Shown here in pieces: positions 34,967 through 43,349 of a stretch of 48,475 nt of DNA. A program made the position numbers and the translations under genes. The notes under the pieces are model-generated. The model did not search any database and was not told where the DNA came from. It worked only from the letters and a program-made list of their open reading frames with translations. Each line of letters begins with the position of its first letter. The first letter of the stretch is position 1. The stretch is taken from NCBI GenBank assembly GCA_022823665.1, contig JAJEHN010000021.1:1-48475 (forward strand). The letters run 5' to 3'. This stretch comes from Thermoanaerobaculia bacterium. GTDB lineage: Bacteria > Acidobacteriota > Thermoanaerobaculia > Multivoradales > Multivoraceae.

Positions 34967-36400
34967 ATGGCCCTCCGCTCGCTCCTCGCACTCTCCACCG
35001 CGATCCTCGGCCTGGCGCTGTTCGGCGCGACCGTCCTGCCCGCCCAGCACCGGGACTCGGACGACTTGCCGCAGGTTGCGCCGAACTACCCCACACTGGA
35101 CTCGGCCAGCGGCGGCGGCGCCGTCTACGACCGGCTGCGCCGGTTGATGTCCGAGAAGCCGAAAGCGAGGCGCCGGGCCGCGAACGCGCTGGCCAAGTCG
35201 AATCCGGAAACCCTGGTGCCCCTCGTGGACGCCTACTTCTTCTCGCAGGGGGAAGCGCGCGCCGACGCCCGGCAGCTCCTGGAGTCCCTCTCCGGCGAGC
35301 AGCTCGGGAGCCGCTACCGCGACTGGTTCACGTACGTTGGCAGCCGCACGGACCTCGAAGCGCCGCCCGGCTACGTCGCCTGGAAGGGCGAGCTCTTCTC
35401 CCGCATCGACCCGGTCTACCGGCGCATCCTGAGCCCCGGCGTTGCCGTCAAACTCCAGCTCCGCGAGGTCCAGTGGGGCGGCGTGCCCCTCGACGGCATC
35501 CCGGCCATCGACGATCCGCAGGCCGTGCCCGCCGATACCGCGCGCTTCATGCGCGCTGCGGACACCGTCTTCGGCGTCCGCATCGGCGGCGAGCATCGCG
35601 CCTATCCGGTGAAGGTCCTCAGCTGGCATGAACTGCTGAACGACACGGTGGGAGGCCAGCCGATCACCCTCTCCTTCTGCACTCTCTGCGGTTCCGGAAT
35701 CCTCTACTCGGCGGTCGACCACGAGGGCAACCGGCTGATGTTCGGCACTTCCGGCCTGCTCTACCGCTCGAACAAACTCATGTTCGACCGGGCCACACTC
35801 AGCCTCTGGAGCAACCTGACCGGCGAAGCCGTGGTCGGACAACGAGCCGCCGAAGACGCGGCGCTCACCATGCGGCCGATGACGCTGACCCGCTGGGACG
35901 CGTGGCGTGCGCGGCATCCGGACACGACCGTCATGGTTCCCGATCCGGCGGCCGCGCAGCGAACGGGCTACCGCTACGTGGAAGGCGCCGCGGATCAGGC
36001 GCGCACCGGAGTCGAGTTCCCGGTGTGGCGGCAGAGCGATGTGCTGGAGCGAAACGCGCGGATCTATGCGCTCCGGGTGAACGGCGAAGCGAAGGCGTAT
36101 CCTCTCGAAAAGCTGCGCGCGGAGCGCCTGGTCAACGACATCGTCGGAGGGCTCGAAATCGTGCTCGTCCTCGACCCCGAGAGCGACGCCGTGCGAGCCT
36201 ACGAACGTGGCGGCCTCACGTTCCAGACACCCGACGAGGGGCGGCTTCGGACGCTACGCGCCACAGACGGGTCCACCTGGTGGCTAGCTGAGGAGGGGCT
36301 GGCGCCCGAAGGAGACGGCGACCTCCTGCCGAGGCTCCCCGGACACGCGGCCTTCTGGTTCGGCTGGTATGCGTTCTACCCGGACACGGCGGTCTATTGA
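34967..36400 (+). CDS. DUF3179 domain-containing exported protein
   Basis: The protein has about 477 residues. The ATG at 34967 opens a signal peptide (LLALSTAILGLALFGATVLPAQ). A short helical region (about 60-150) is followed by a DUF3179 domain: FGVRIGGEHRAYPVKVLSWHELLND, the Cys pair in LSFCTLCGSG (Cys238, Cys241), FGTSGLLYRSNKLMFDRAT and LWSNLTGEAVVG. The function of the family is unknown; the CxxC could bind metal or be redox active. It is divergent from the small exported protein, with starts about 50 bases apart. Confidence 0.86.
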   Translation: MALRSLLALSTAILGLALFGATVLPAQHRDSDDLPQVAPNYPTLDSASGGGAVYDRLRRLMSEKPKARRRAANALAKSNPETLVPLVDAYFFSQGEARADARQLLESLSGEQLGSRYRDWFTYVGSRTDLEAPPGYVAWKGELFSRIDPVYRRILSPGVAVKLQLREVQWGGVPLDGIPAIDDPQAVPADTARFMRAADTVFGVRIGGEHRAYPVKVLSWHELLNDTVGGQPITLSFCTLCGSGILYSAVDHEGNRLMFGTSGLLYRSNKLMFDRATLSLWSNLTGEAVVGQRAAEDAALTMRPMTLTRWDAWRARHPDTTVMVPDPAAAQRTGYRYVEGAADQARTGVEFPVWRQSDVLERNARIYALRVNGEAKAYPLEKLRAERLVNDIVGGLEIVLVLDPESDAVRAYERGGLTFQTPDEGRLRTLRATDGSTWWLAEEGLAPEGDGDLLPRLPGHAAFWFGWYAFYPDTAVY

Positions 36401-36440
36401 AATCGACCGCTCGTCTCCGCGTGGGCCCGCGTTCGATACG

Positions 36441-38972
36441 TCAGTTGCAGGGGAAGGCCCTGTTGTCACTCTTCGCGCTAGCGGTCTTGCCGAGAACGTT
36501 GCTGTGTGTCCACGGCTCTTCGTCGGGGTTCGGAGACGTGACGGTGAGCTTGAAGGCCAGGTCCGTCACCGGCGCGACGAACACCCACACATGGTCGTTG
36601 CCGGGAAGCCCGCAAGCACTAGCCAGCACCTTGACCAGCACCTCGGCGTTGTCCTGCTCGAAGAAGTAGAGGAGACCAGACTCCTCCGATTCCAGGCCGA
36701 AGTCCCTAGCCGGGATCACCTGCGATGCGCCGTCCTTGGGGTACTCAACGCACATATTCACGGTGTAGCCACCCGCGAGCATCGTCACCGGTTCTGGCTT
36801 GCAATCGGTCCCCTCGCCCGCACCGATCGCCTGAGCGACTCCCACCGGAGCCGACCCGACCGATCCAGGCGAGAGGTCGGGAACTGAAGCCCGAATCGCA
36901 GCGAAGCCCGAATCGACGAGTTCCACTCCCGGCGTTCCGTAGCCGCCACCGGCCCTCGCTGCGGTCGAGGCGGAATCGGGGCACGGAAAAGCGCGGTTGT
37001 CGCTCCGCGTCGTAGCGGTCTGGCCACCTCTCGGATTCCGGTGCGTCCAAGGCTCATCCTCGGGGTTCGGCGACACAACGGAGAGATTGAACGCCAAGTC
37101 CGTTACTGGTGCGACGAACACCCACACATGGTCGTTGCCGGGAAGCCCGCAAGCACTAGCGAGCACCTTGACCAGCACTTCCGCGTTGCCCCGTTCGAAG
37201 AAGTACAAGAGACCAGATTCCTTCGAGTCCAGCCGGAAGTCTTTGACCTCGCCCTCCTGCAGCGTGCCGTCCTTGGTGTACTCGACGCACATGTCCACGG
37301 AGTACCCACCCGCCAGCGTGGTCACCGACTTTGGTATGCACTCCGTGTACTCGGCCGCATCCAGCACGATCGTCGTCACGCCGCTGTTCCGGCCGCCGGT
37401 GCGATTGAAGGCACGAACGCGAAAGTCGTAGCGGCCGCCGCTCCGGAGACCGTCGATGTCGGCCGACTCCGTGTTGGCCGCGACGCTCGCGACCGTCGCC
37501 CAGCCGCTGCCCTGGAGCCGCGCATGGACCTGGAAGCCCTCCTCATTGTCGGATCGGTCGGTCCACGTCACCTTGACGCTCGTGCTTCCGGTCGCCATGA
37601 CCGTGAGTCCAGTCGGCGCCGCCGGACGGTCGCCGGGCGGCGGCGGTGGCGGTTCTCCCGGTTCCGGCAGATGGTCGCTCAACCGAACCGCGATGTGAAT
37701 CGTCTGCTGCATCGCGCGCTCGTTCTCGCGCTGCCCCGCGACACCGAGGGTGTATCCATCGGGCTTCAAGCGCACGGTGGAGAAGAAGGGCAACTGCCGG
37801 CCCTCGTTGTAGCTCATCACGCTCTTCCGGTTGGGCTGCGGCGTGAAGTTGTGGTGGCCGTAAGCGTACGGATAGACCGCGTTCGAAGGGTCCAGGTTGG
37901 TGTTGTCCGGGTCGTGGTTGGCGCCCAGATTGTGGCCGATCTCGTGGGCGAACGTCTCGACGTGGCTCCCGTGTTCGTCCGGGCGCACCAGCCTTTCGGC
38001 ACTGACGCAGCCGCCCGCCACGGAAGTGATCCCGTAGCCTCTGCGCCAGAAACTGGCGGCTGTGTCCCCATTCGTCATGAGCCAGGCCTGTCCGCACAGC
38101 CCTGCCTCCGCGTTGAAGAAGAGATGAACCAGGTCCGCACCGTGCTCGACGCGCAAGTCGTGGACCTCCTGGTCGTTTGTCAGCGCGTTGAGGGGATTGT
38201 TGAACTGACCCAGCACCGCCGGCGCCGCTTGCTGATGCACGACGTTCCCGGTCACGGTGATCTGGTTGTTGCGCAACACGAGGTTCAGGTAGTCCATCGC
38301 ATGCTGCGTGAACGTCGCCGGCGGTCCCCAGCCCGCCTGATCCAGCCGCTCGGCGGCCGCCGCCGTGTAGAGCATCAGGATGTCGAGCCGATCGTGGTTC
38401 GACTCGCTCTCCACCCGCCGCGGCGGGTCTGTCCGAACCGCCTCTACCGCCGGGACGGCCTGATCCGCGTCCGGAACGATGCCGCCGCCGCAGGTCGCGC
38501 CCGTCGCCAGGCCCTCCGTCAACCGCCCCCGAGCCGTCGGGGGCGAGCGAATCCAGTACGTGCCGCCCTCCGGCACGCCGAACCGCCCGATCAGGTGGCC
38601 GTCCTGCAGCGTCAGCACGACGCTGTCGTACCCAAGTTCAGGGTACCCCCCCACCCACATCGCGTTGCCGTCGCCCCGGTCTTCGAAGACGCGCATCTCC
38701 GGAGTCAGCACACGGCCGTCCGGCGCCTCAAACTCGAGGCGCTGCGGCGCCGAACGCACCAGATCGTGGTCGACCTCGACCGCCCAACCGCCGTCCGAGG
38801 TCGGATCGTCTCCCAGCGGGACCACGTTCAGAAGCCGCTGGCCCTGAGCACTCGCGGCAAGAAAGACAAGAAAGAGAAGCGGCAGACAGGACGGAAAGGG
38901 TCGCCTCCGCCGCCGATCTGAAAGGGGCGCGCAAGCGCGGTCATCCCCTGCGGGAAGTCGTCGACTGTTCAT
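36441..38972 (-). CDS. Secreted reprolysin-like zinc metalloprotease with FnIII and two C-terminal beta-domains
   Basis: The protein has 843 residues. After a basic N-terminus and a signal peptide (CLPLLFLVFLAASAQG) comes a propeptide-like region (VDHDLVRSAPQRLEFEAPDG) and a metzincin domain with HEIGHNLGANHD from His343. A fibronectin III domain lies at about 451-540. Two tandem copies of the beta-domain shared with the other metalloproteases of this window (about 542-666 and 722-843) end the protein; here the signature is LLYFFExxNAEVLVKVLASACG...HVWVFVAPVTDLAF. The two copies are also very similar in DNA. It is a tandem paralogue of the gene at 39045-41792 in its protease half. No strong ribosome site was seen before the ATG. 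The substrate is unknown. Confidence 0.86.
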   Translation of the reverse strand: MNSRRLPAGDDRACAPLSDRRRRRPFPSCLPLLFLVFLAASAQGQRLLNVVPLGDDPTSDGGWAVEVDHDLVRSAPQRLEFEAPDGRVLTPEMRVFEDRGDGNAMWVGGYPELGYDSVVLTLQDGHLIGRFGVPEGGTYWIRSPPTARGRLTEGLATGATCGGGIVPDADQAVPAVEAVRTDPPRRVESESNHDRLDILMLYTAAAAERLDQAGWGPPATFTQHAMDYLNLVLRNNQITVTGNVVHQQAAPAVLGQFNNPLNALTNDQEVHDLRVEHGADLVHLFFNAEAGLCGQAWLMTNGDTAASFWRRGYGITSVAGGCVSAERLVRPDEHGSHVETFAHEIGHNLGANHDPDNTNLDPSNAVYPYAYGHHNFTPQPNRKSVMSYNEGRQLPFFSTVRLKPDGYTLGVAGQRENERAMQQTIHIAVRLSDHLPEPGEPPPPPPGDRPAAPTGLTVMATGSTSVKVTWTDRSDNEEGFQVHARLQGSGWATVASVAANTESADIDGLRSGGRYDFRVRAFNRTGGRNSGVTTIVLDAAEYTECIPKSVTTLAGGYSVDMCVEYTKDGTLQEGEVKDFRLDSKESGLLYFFERGNAEVLVKVLASACGLPGNDHVWVFVAPVTDLAFNLSVVSPNPEDEPWTHRNPRGGQTATTRSDNRAFPCPDSASTAARAGGGYGTPGVELVDSGFAAIRASVPDLSPGSVGSAPVGVAQAIGAGEGTDCKPEPVTMLAGGYTVNMCVEYPKDGASQVIPARDFGLESEESGLLYFFEQDNAEVLVKVLASACGLPGNDHVWVFVAPVTDLAFKLTVTSPNPDEEPWTHSNVLGKTASAKSDNRAFPCN
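36574..36623 (-). repeat. 50-base exact direct repeat, copy 1 (within the second beta-domain)
   Basis: The 50 bases are identical to 37111-37160, then after one mismatch a further 17 bases agree. Both encode the segment around LASACGLPGNDHVWVFVAP, showing a recent duplication or gene conversion of the domain. Confidence 0.85.
37111..37160 (-). repeat. 50-base exact direct repeat, copy 2 (within the first beta-domain)
   Basis: This is identical to 36574-36623, 537 bases away, in the same reading frame of the same gene. Confidence 0.85.
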
Positions 38973-39044
38973 GGCGAATCAGTATAGACCTCCGCCACGG
39001 GGGCGTCATGGAGTCCGACCGGTCGGTAGGGAGGAAGGCTCTTC

Positions 39045-41792
39045 CTAGCGCGGCAGCGCCGACGTATCGATGCCGCCGCAGAGGCTGCCCGCCTCGTTGT
39101 AGTACGGCACGGACTCGCCGGTTACCGTATCCGTCAGCGTGATCGTGTACTCCACGTCGGACAGGCCGCCGTACAGGAACCAGTACTTGCCCGTCAGCTG
39201 CCGGCCGTCCAGCACCTTCGCCGCCAGCTCCACGTTGGTCTCGCTGAAGAACCAGAAGAAGCCGGTCTCCTTCGTCGTCAGCGACGAAACGACCTGGCCG
39301 GCCTTCCTCTCGTTCACGTTCGGATCGGTGAACTCGACTTCGACCGAGAAGCGACCGTCGTGCAGGCAGAGGCGGCCGGCGGCCGGTTCGCAGGTCCCGG
39401 CGCCGTCCTGTGCCAACGCGACGGAGGACAGGTCGATCGACGACGCCGTCATCGGCACCAGGTCGATTCCCGCCGTCCCGGCGTCCTCGGAAGCGCCGCT
39501 CGAGGACGCGGCCGACGGAAGGAACGCCGTGATGTCGGACTGACCGCAGTTCTCCGCCGGCGGGTTGTGGTACGTCCGGCGGCCGCCGCCGGCGGTGTCG
39601 CGGACCGTGACCCAGTACTCCACGTCCGAGAGCGCACCGAAGAACACCCAGTAGTGGCCGTTGAGTTTACTGCCGTCAAGAGTCTTGACGACCAGCTCGA
39701 TGTTCGAGCTGCTGAAGAACCAGAACATCCCCGACTCGTCCGAGACATCGATCGGCACGGCGCTGCCCAGACCGTAGACGCCCTCGCGGTTGTGGTCCTT
39801 CCAGTGCGCCTGGATCTCGAAGCGGCCCTGGGACAGGCACAGGTACTGCGCTCCCGACCGGCAGGGGCCGGACACGGCGCCGGTCGTGACGCTGATCTCG
39901 TCCGACCAGGAGGAGACCCTGCCGCTCCTTGCACGCAGCCGCAGCCGGAAGGTGTAGGGCGCCTCGGCCTCGAGGCCGTCCACCGTCACCCGACCGGCCG
40001 CGCCATCCGTCGAAGCCACGTTGCGCCACCCTTCCTTCCAGGACCGCGCCTCGACCTCGACCGTGCCATTCGCGGCGCCAGACCACCGCAGTTCCACCGT
40101 GGAACCGGAGGCCGTCGCGGTGACGTCGTCCGGCACGCTGATCCCCTCCGGACCGGGGCCCGGACCGTCGCCACCAGGCAACGTGACCGCGACGATGTCG
40201 CTGTCCGCTCCGCCGAGGTCGTGGTAGGCGCGCACCCGGAACATGTAGCGGCCTCCGCGCTTCAACTCGCTCAGCGTCGCCCTCTCCACGTCCGCCTCGA
40301 CCGCCACCAGGTTCCTCCAGATGTCCCCGCCGGAGCGGACCTGAACCCGGAAGCCTTCCTCGTCGTCCGACTCGTCCTTCCACTCCAGGCGGACGCCGGT
40401 GCTGCTCGTCGCCCTGACCGTCAGGTTCGCCGGCGCGTCGGGCACCCAGTCGGGGAACTCGTCGAACTCCGCCGGATCCGGCATGTGCTCGTCGTACGCG
40501 ACCGCCAGCGGAACCGTGTCGTAGAGGGCCCGCTCATTCTCCCGCTCGTCGACCTGGCCGATCGTCCATCCGTTCGGCTGGATGCGAGTCGAGGAGAAGA
40601 ACGGCACCCACTGGCGAGGTACGTAGCTCCGGTAACTCATGATCGTCTCGACGGTGGGAACCGTGTTGATGTCGAAGTGGCCGAAGGCCCACGGCCTCAC
40701 CGCGACGTCCCGGCTGATGCCGGTGTTGGCGGGATCGTGATTGGCGCCGAGGTTGTGGCCGATCTCGTGAGCGAACACCTGGCCGAAGTAGGGATACGCG
40801 CCCTGCTGCGCGGGGAAGATGCAGTCAGCGGTGGTCACGCCGTGAGCGTTCGACCAGTCGTTCCGTTCACCGGCACGGGTGAGCACCCAGGCGATGCCGC
40901 AGTAGCCGAGACGTCGCCGTTCCTCGCCGACGAACAGGTGAACCATGTCGGCCCGGTGCTCGGCGCGCAACTCGGCGACCCCGCGGTGGTCGGAAAGACG
41001 GCCGAGAGGATCCCGGGCGCCATCGAGAGCGGCCGGGGCCTCGGCCACGTGGACCAGGCGGGCCCCCGCCGGCATCGAGTTGTTCCGCAAGACCAGGTTC
41101 AGGAAGTCCATCGCGGCCTGGATCGATGCTCTGGGAGTTCCGTAGCCGAAGCTCTCCCACACCTCCGCCGCCTGGACCGTATACAGGACCACGATGTCGA
41201 TCTGATCGTGGTTCGACCCGCTCCGCACGACTTGCGGCCGGTCCGCACGCTGCGCGCTGACGGCGGCGGTCGGACCCGACGGATCAGGAACCACGCCGCC
41301 CGGGCAGAACTCGACTCCGCCCTCGAGCCCGCCGCCGACGGGCTGATCGAGGAAGCCAGTGCCGTCCACGCCAGCCCGAATCCAGTTCGGGGCACGTCCC
41401 GGTTCGCCGAACATCCCCTGGAGGTGCCCGTCCTGAACTGTCAGCACGACGCTGTCGTAGTTCGCGCCAGGGAACCGGCCGGTCCACATCACGTTGCCGT
41501 CCCCCCGATCCTCGAACACGCTGCGTTCGGCCACCAGAATCCGGCCGTCCATCCCCTGCAGCTCTAGCCGCTGCGGACCCGCACGCACCAGATCGTGATC
41601 GACGACGATCGCCGTTCCGGCGGCCCGGGCCGCGGCGCTCCGGTCGTCGGCGGCGGACGCGAGGCTCGCGAACTGCTGGCCTTGAGCACTGGCGGCGACC
41701 AGCAACAGACAAAGACCCGGCAACGAGCGGCGACACGCAAGACCAGCCCGCCTGAACCGGCGTCCACCGGCCCTGAACCTCAACAGCAACAC
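39045..41792 (-). CDS. Secreted reprolysin-like zinc metalloprotease with two FnIII and two C-terminal beta-domains
   Basis: The protein has about 915 residues from the GTG at 41792. That start is chosen because AGGAGGAGGAG lies 4 bases before it; the frame extends to a TTG at 41810, but that TTG touches the ribosome site itself. Layout: signal peptide (LPGLCLLLVAASAQG), propeptide-like region (VVDHDLVRAGPQRLELQGMDG), metzincin domain with HEIGHNLGANHD from about His342, FnIII at about 450-545 and 552-640, and two copies of the shared beta-domain at about 641-752 and 800-915 (SGMFWFFSSSNIELVVKTLDG; TGFFWFFSETNVELAAKVLDG). It ends exactly with the second domain. The protease half is paralogous to the downstream gene. 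Confidence 0.86.
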   Translation of the reverse strand: MLLLRFRAGGRRFRRAGLACRRSLPGLCLLLVAASAQGQQFASLASAADDRSAAARAAGTAIVVDHDLVRAGPQRLELQGMDGRILVAERSVFEDRGDGNVMWTGRFPGANYDSVVLTVQDGHLQGMFGEPGRAPNWIRAGVDGTGFLDQPVGGGLEGGVEFCPGGVVPDPSGPTAAVSAQRADRPQVVRSGSNHDQIDIVVLYTVQAAEVWESFGYGTPRASIQAAMDFLNLVLRNNSMPAGARLVHVAEAPAALDGARDPLGRLSDHRGVAELRAEHRADMVHLFVGEERRRLGYCGIAWVLTRAGERNDWSNAHGVTTADCIFPAQQGAYPYFGQVFAHEIGHNLGANHDPANTGISRDVAVRPWAFGHFDINTVPTVETIMSYRSYVPRQWVPFFSSTRIQPNGWTIGQVDERENERALYDTVPLAVAYDEHMPDPAEFDEFPDWVPDAPANLTVRATSSTGVRLEWKDESDDEEGFRVQVRSGGDIWRNLVAVEADVERATLSELKRGGRYMFRVRAYHDLGGADSDIVAVTLPGGDGPGPGPEGISVPDDVTATASGSTVELRWSGAANGTVEVEARSWKEGWRNVASTDGAAGRVTVDGLEAEAPYTFRLRLRARSGRVSSWSDEISVTTGAVSGPCRSGAQYLCLSQGRFEIQAHWKDHNREGVYGLGSAVPIDVSDESGMFWFFSSSNIELVVKTLDGSKLNGHYWVFFGALSDVEYWVTVRDTAGGGRRTYHNPPAENCGQSDITAFLPSAASSSGASEDAGTAGIDLVPMTASSIDLSSVALAQDGAGTCEPAAGRLCLHDGRFSVEVEFTDPNVNERKAGQVVSSLTTKETGFFWFFSETNVELAAKVLDGRQLTGKYWFLYGGLSDVEYTITLTDTVTGESVPYYNEAGSLCGGIDTSALPR

Positions 41793-41796
41793 AAGA

Positions 41797-41807
41797 CTCC
41801 TCCTCCT
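41797..41807 (-). promoter_or_regulatory. Strong ribosome binding site deciding the start of the metalloprotease gene
   Basis: AGGAGGAGGAG on the minus strand lies 4 bases before the GTG at 41792, favouring that codon over the TTG at 41810. Confidence 0.7.
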
Positions 41808-41852
41808 CAAGACCGGTCTCCGGCCTTCCCGGCCGTCCCCCGCGCGGCAAGG

Positions 41853-43349
41853 CTATCCCGACGCCGCGTCGCCCACGACGACCACCGCCACGCCCTCGGG
41901 GTCGATGAAGCGTCGCGCCGCCCGCCGGATGTCCGCGCCTGTGACCGCGAGGAGCCGCTCGCGGTACACCGCCCAGTACTCGTGGGGGCGGCCCAGGAGC
42001 TCGTCCTCGGCGTAGCGGCCGGCGACGGCTTCGGCACGGTCGAACAGCAGCGGCACGCGGGCGAGGAGCGACTGCCTGGCTGTGGCGATCTCGTTCTCCG
42101 GCACCTCGTCGCGCCGCAGCCGACGGAGTTCCTCGAGCACCACGGCGGCGGCAGTGGCGGCCGTCTCGGGGGCCGTCTCGAGGAAGACCCGGAACTCTCC
42201 CCCACCCTGGCCCCGCGCTGAGATCGATGCGGCCGAAACGACGTCCAGGTCGAACCAGGTGAGCACCCGGTAGGTGAGTCCCTCTTCGAGCTGTAGCCGG
42301 GAACGCAGCCGGGACACCGCGCCGGGGCCGTCGAGGATTTCGGTCAGCAGCATGAGGGCCCAGCGATCGGAATCGTCCCAGGTGTCGAAGACCGCGCCGC
42401 GATGGCCGATCGCGATCGCCGCCTGCGGCCCCTCGCGGTCGATCGTCCTCCAACCCGGTGTCGAGGCGGCGACGTTTGGGGACGCCTCACTCTCTTCGTT
42501 GCCAGGAGAGCCGTCGTCCGGCCTGCCCACCTGGCCCGCATCCTTGCCGGCGGCCTCCGCTGCCCCGGCGGATTCCGAAACCGCGGCCTCCCAACCGCCG
42601 AACAGCTCGTCGAGGCGCGCCACGAGTTGGCCGGCGTCGATGTCGCCCGAGACGGCGATCACCGCCCGATCGGGCCGCCAGTGCCGGCGGTGGAACCGGG
42701 CGAGGACGCCCCGCTCGAAGGCCGCCACGGACGCCTCGGTCAATCGGCGGCTGCGCTTCGAGTCCGGACCATGCACGAGGCGCAGCCACTCGCGGTCCAG
42801 CACCGCCCGCGGATCGTCAGCCTCCGCCAGCAGGCTGACGCGGAGGTTCTCCTTCGCCTGTTCCAGTCGTTCTCCGTCGAACCGCGGCTCGAACAGGATC
42901 GACGCCAGCAGCTCCAGGCCCCGGTCGAGCGACTCGGAACCGGTGTCGAGCACCAGAACGGTACGCCCCCAGGAACTGCTCGCCTGGATGCGGGCGCCCA
43001 GGGCGTCGATCTCGTCGTCAAGTTGCCCGGGACCGAGGTCGCCGGCGCCGCCGCGACGGGCCATCGCCGCCGTCATCGAGGCCAGTCCGTCCTCGCCCCG
43101 TCCCTCGTTCCGGTCGCCGACAGGTAGCGCCAGCACGACATCCACGAGCGGCAGGCCGCGGTCGGGCACGACGTAGACCGGCAGGCCGTTCCGAAGCTCG
43201 AAGCGCAACCCGTCGACTGGCGGCGGCTCGAACGTCGACGGAGCGAAGCGCAGTTCCTCCGGCCGCTCCGGAATCGCCTGCGCCTGAAGGGGCGCGGTGA
43301 ACGGCGGCGCCACCGCGGCGAGAACCGCGAGCGCAAGCAGTCGGCTCAC
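41853..43349 (-). CDS. M16 family peptidase-like protein, non-catalytic partner
   Basis: The protein has 498 residues. A signal peptide (LLALAVLAAVAPPFTAPLQAQ) is followed by two M16 (pitrilysin/insulinase) domains: LRFELRNGLPVYVVPDRGLPLVDVVLAL and, later, AIAIGHRGAVFDTWDDSDRWALMLLTEILDG. Where active members have HxxEH this one has GLASMTAAMARRGG, so it lacks the zinc ligands. It overlaps the upstream HxxEH-containing M16 gene by GTGA. In known two-subunit M16 peptidases one subunit is active and the other contributes to the chamber, and that fits here. It probably acts in the periplasm. Confidence 0.88.
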   Translation of the reverse strand: MSRLLALAVLAAVAPPFTAPLQAQAIPERPEELRFAPSTFEPPPVDGLRFELRNGLPVYVVPDRGLPLVDVVLALPVGDRNEGRGEDGLASMTAAMARRGGAGDLGPGQLDDEIDALGARIQASSSWGRTVLVLDTGSESLDRGLELLASILFEPRFDGERLEQAKENLRVSLLAEADDPRAVLDREWLRLVHGPDSKRSRRLTEASVAAFERGVLARFHRRHWRPDRAVIAVSGDIDAGQLVARLDELFGGWEAAVSESAGAAEAAGKDAGQVGRPDDGSPGNEESEASPNVAASTPGWRTIDREGPQAAIAIGHRGAVFDTWDDSDRWALMLLTEILDGPGAVSRLRSRLQLEEGLTYRVLTWFDLDVVSAASISARGQGGGEFRVFLETAPETAATAAAVVLEELRRLRRDEVPENEIATARQSLLARVPLLFDRAEAVAGRYAEDELLGRPHEYWAVYRERLLAVTGADIRRAARRFIDPEGVAVVVVGDAASG

